From: 2-02-FULL-66-22 sp964576535
GTDB lineage: Bacteria; Methylomirabilota; Methylomirabilia; Methylomirabilales; 2-02-FULL-66-22
Reading direction: 5' to 3'
Assembly: GCA_964576535.1 (NCBI GenBank)
Contig: CAZNWB010000158.1
Span: 1 to 6,021, forward strand
DNA length: 6,021 nt
The translations under genes and the position numbers were made by a program. Below are positions 4,738 through 6,021 of this stretch, piece by piece. Under the pieces are notes generated by a model. It saw only the letters and a list, made by a program, of their open reading frames with translations, was not told where the DNA came from and did not search any database. Within the stretch, counting starts at the first letter, position 1. Every line of letters starts with the position of its first letter.

Positions 4738-5892
4738 ATGCCCATCACGCCGATCATCGAGCAGTGCCGGGCGCGGCTCGAAGATACTGAGTTCGGCAGT
4801 GTTCGCCAGTGGAAGGCGCAGCACCCCGGGGGCAAAGCGGTCGGCTGCTTTCCCGTCTACACCCCTGTCGAGATCATCCATGCGGCCGGGATGCTCCCCG
4901 TGGGACTCTTCGGCGGCGGGACCACCATCGAGCTGGCAAACGCCGACGCCCGGTTCCAGTCCTTCATCTGCTCCATCGCCAAGACCACGCTGGAGATGGG
5001 ATTCCAGGCCCGCCTGAAGCCGCTGGACGGCCTCATTTTTTCCTCCATTTGTGACGTGGCCCGCAACCTGTCCAGCGTGGTGGCGCGTAACTTCCCCGAG
5101 TTTCAGGTCGAATATATCCATCACGCCCAGAACATGACCTCACCCGCAGCGGCGGATTACGTGGAGAGCGAGTTTCGGCGGGTCCAGCGCAACATGGAGA
5201 AGCTATCGGGACGCGCCATCAGCCAGGAGGCCCTGGCCGCAAGCCTCCGGATCTATAACCGGGTCCGGGGGCTGCTGCGGCGGCTGTACGAGACCCGGAG
5301 GGAGTCACCCCAGCTCATCTCCACGGTGGAGCTGTACGTCCTCGTCCGATCCGGGACCCTGGTGCCCCCCGAGGAACACCTGCGGGAGCTGGAGCAGGTG
5401 CTGGACCTGTTGCCGGCACGCCAGGGCCGGCCCAAGGACCGGGTCCGGGTCGTGATCGAAAGTGCCTTCTGCGAGCAACCCCCCCTGGACCTGTTGCAGG
5501 TCGTGGAGGACGCGGGCTGCTACATCGTGGATGACGACCTCCTGACCGGCTGGCGCTGGTTCGTCGAGGACGTGCCCGAGGACCTCTCGCCCCTCCGCGC
5601 CCTGGCGGAAAGCTACATCCGGCGGAGCGTCTATTCTTCGGTGCGGCACGATGGCCCCCGGCCCCGGACGGCCGGTCTGGTGGAAAAAGTGCGCCGGGCC
5701 GGGGCGCAGGCGGTGATCTTCATGCCGGCCAAGTTCTGCGAGCCGGCCCTCCTCGACTACCCGCTGTTCCGCGTGGCGCTGGAGGAGGCCAGCATCCCGC
5801 ATCTCGTCGTCGAGTTCGAGGAGAAGATGTGGACCTTCGAGCGAACGCGGAACGAGCTGGAGACGTTCGTGGAATCCATGCTGTTTGACTAA
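4738..5892 (+). CDS. bcrC: Benzoyl-CoA reductase subunit C (BcrC/BadD/BzdO)
   Basis: A 384-residue subunit of ATP-dependent (class I) benzoyl-CoA reductase, which reduces the aromatic ring of benzoyl-CoA to the 1,5-diene using low-potential electrons. It belongs to the HgdB/2-hydroxyacyl-CoA dehydratase D family. Motifs in order: RQWKAQHPGGKAVGCFPVY (23-41), IIHAAGMLPVGLFGGG (46-61), FICSIAKTTLE (77-87), IFSSICDVARNLS (100-112), FCEQPPLDLL (244-253), GCYIVDDDLLTGWRWF (260-275), and KFCEPALLDYP (332-342). The FCEQPPL...GCYIVDDD block closely matches what I recall of Thauera BcrC. Cys78, Cys105 and Cys334 occupy the conserved family positions expected to coordinate a [4Fe-4S] cluster; Cys245 and Cys261 are further candidates. 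The ATG at 4738 was chosen for GGGGA at 4725-4729 and for family length; the longer open frame from 4678 runs through the hairpin element. Partners BcrA and BcrD are not in the window. Confidence 0.94.
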   Translation: MPITPIIEQCRARLEDTEFGSVRQWKAQHPGGKAVGCFPVYTPVEIIHAAGMLPVGLFGGGTTIELANADARFQSFICSIAKTTLEMGFQARLKPLDGLIFSSICDVARNLSSVVARNFPEFQVEYIHHAQNMTSPAAADYVESEFRRVQRNMEKLSGRAISQEALAASLRIYNRVRGLLRRLYETRRESPQLISTVELYVLVRSGTLVPPEEHLRELEQVLDLLPARQGRPKDRVRVVIESAFCEQPPLDLLQVVEDAGCYIVDDDLLTGWRWFVEDVPEDLSPLRALAESYIRRSVYSSVRHDGPRPRTAGLVEKVRRAGAQAVIFMPAKFCEPALLDYPLFRVALEEASIPHLVVEFEEKMWTFERTRNELETFVESMLFD

Positions 5893-5900
5893 CGCATAAC

Positions 5901-5951
5901 ACCCCCACCCCCCCCTCCCCCCGCAGGCGGGGGAGGGCGAGGGAGGGGGGT
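5901..5951. repeat. C-rich/G-rich imperfect palindrome with G-quadruplex motif
   Basis: The junction after bcrC begins with a pyrimidine run (5901-5922) and continues, around the turn GCAGGC (5923-5928), into a purine run (5929-5950). The inner part pairs well (5918-5924 with 5927-5933; a bulged C then lets 5913-5916 pair with 5934-5937). On the + strand, hence in the mRNA, the purine half has G-tracts at 5929-5933, 5935-5937, 5941-5943 and 5945-5950 with loops A, CGA and A, which fits the canonical four-tract quadruplex rule. It lies immediately before the ribosome binding site of the next gene. No U-tract follows. Confidence 0.7.
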
Positions 5952-5966
5952 CCGAGGGAGGCAGGG

Positions 5967-6021
5967 ATGGCCACGGCCGGAAAGGTGGACAAGGATCGCA
6001 AATACCAGAGCGAGGTTAACG
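5967..6021 (+). CDS. bcrB: Start of probable benzoyl-CoA reductase subunit B (runs off window)
   Basis: An ATG at 5967, with GGGAGG at 5956-5961 five bases upstream, opens a frame that is uninterrupted to the window end and encodes MATAGKVDKDRKYQSEVN. Eighteen residues are too few for a domain match. The product is inferred from order: bcrB/badE directly follows bcrC/badD in known class I reductase operons, and the charged, Lys-rich beginning suits the N-terminal helix of that family. The gene itself is well supported by its ribosome binding site and spacing (74 bases after bcrC). The name could be wrong if another pathway gene, such as bcrA or a ferredoxin, occupies this place. Confidence 0.55.
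   Translation, partial: MATAGKVDKDRKYQSEVN

Overview
The window is dense, GC-rich bacterial DNA with every supported gene on the + strand. Its core is one operon-like run for central anaerobic degradation of aromatic rings through benzoyl-CoA. The high GC content, the frequent GTG/GCC/CGG codons and the structured heptamer repeats between genes suggest an environmental lineage assembled from a metagenome (Methylomirabilota/Rokubacteria-like or deltaproteobacterial in style). The sequence alone does not fix the taxon.

Layout. Positions 1-315 hold the end of a gene that looks like the C-terminus of a DGQHR-domain protein. Positions 344-1069 encode a PAS sensor with a LuxR-type HTH and a cluster of four cysteines in the PAS domain. 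A noticeably AT-richer gap (1070-1306) contains a perfect 10-bp-arm palindrome and leads into a TetR-family repressor (1307-1921). Thirteen bases later the catabolic genes begin: an Oah/BamA-like ring-opening hydrolase with an extra zinc ribbon (1935-2906), an SDR dehydrogenase (2937-3701), a cyclohexa-1,5-dienecarbonyl-CoA hydratase Dch (3859-4632), benzoyl-CoA reductase subunit C (4738-5892), and the first 18 codons of what is probably subunit B (5967 to the window edge).

How they fit together. The Bcr complex reduces benzoyl-CoA to cyclohexa-1,5-diene-1-carbonyl-CoA. Dch hydrates the diene to 6-hydroxycyclohex-1-ene-1-carbonyl-CoA. The SDR is placed to oxidise that alcohol to the 6-oxo compound, and the Oah-like crotonase adds water and opens the ring to 3-hydroxypimelyl-CoA, which enters beta-oxidation. 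In Thauera-type pathways the alcohol step is done by a zinc-type MDR dehydrogenase (Had). An SDR there recalls BadH of the Rhodopseudomonas branch, so the cluster looks like a mosaic. The TetR is probably the local ligand-responsive repressor.

The most unusual non-coding content is that each of the last three gene junctions carries a different structured element. Two have the same architecture (five 7-bp units followed by inverted 7-bp units) with unrelated unit sequences. The third is a C-rich/G-rich imperfect palindrome whose G-rich half is a canonical G-quadruplex motif just upstream of the subunit B ribosome binding site.
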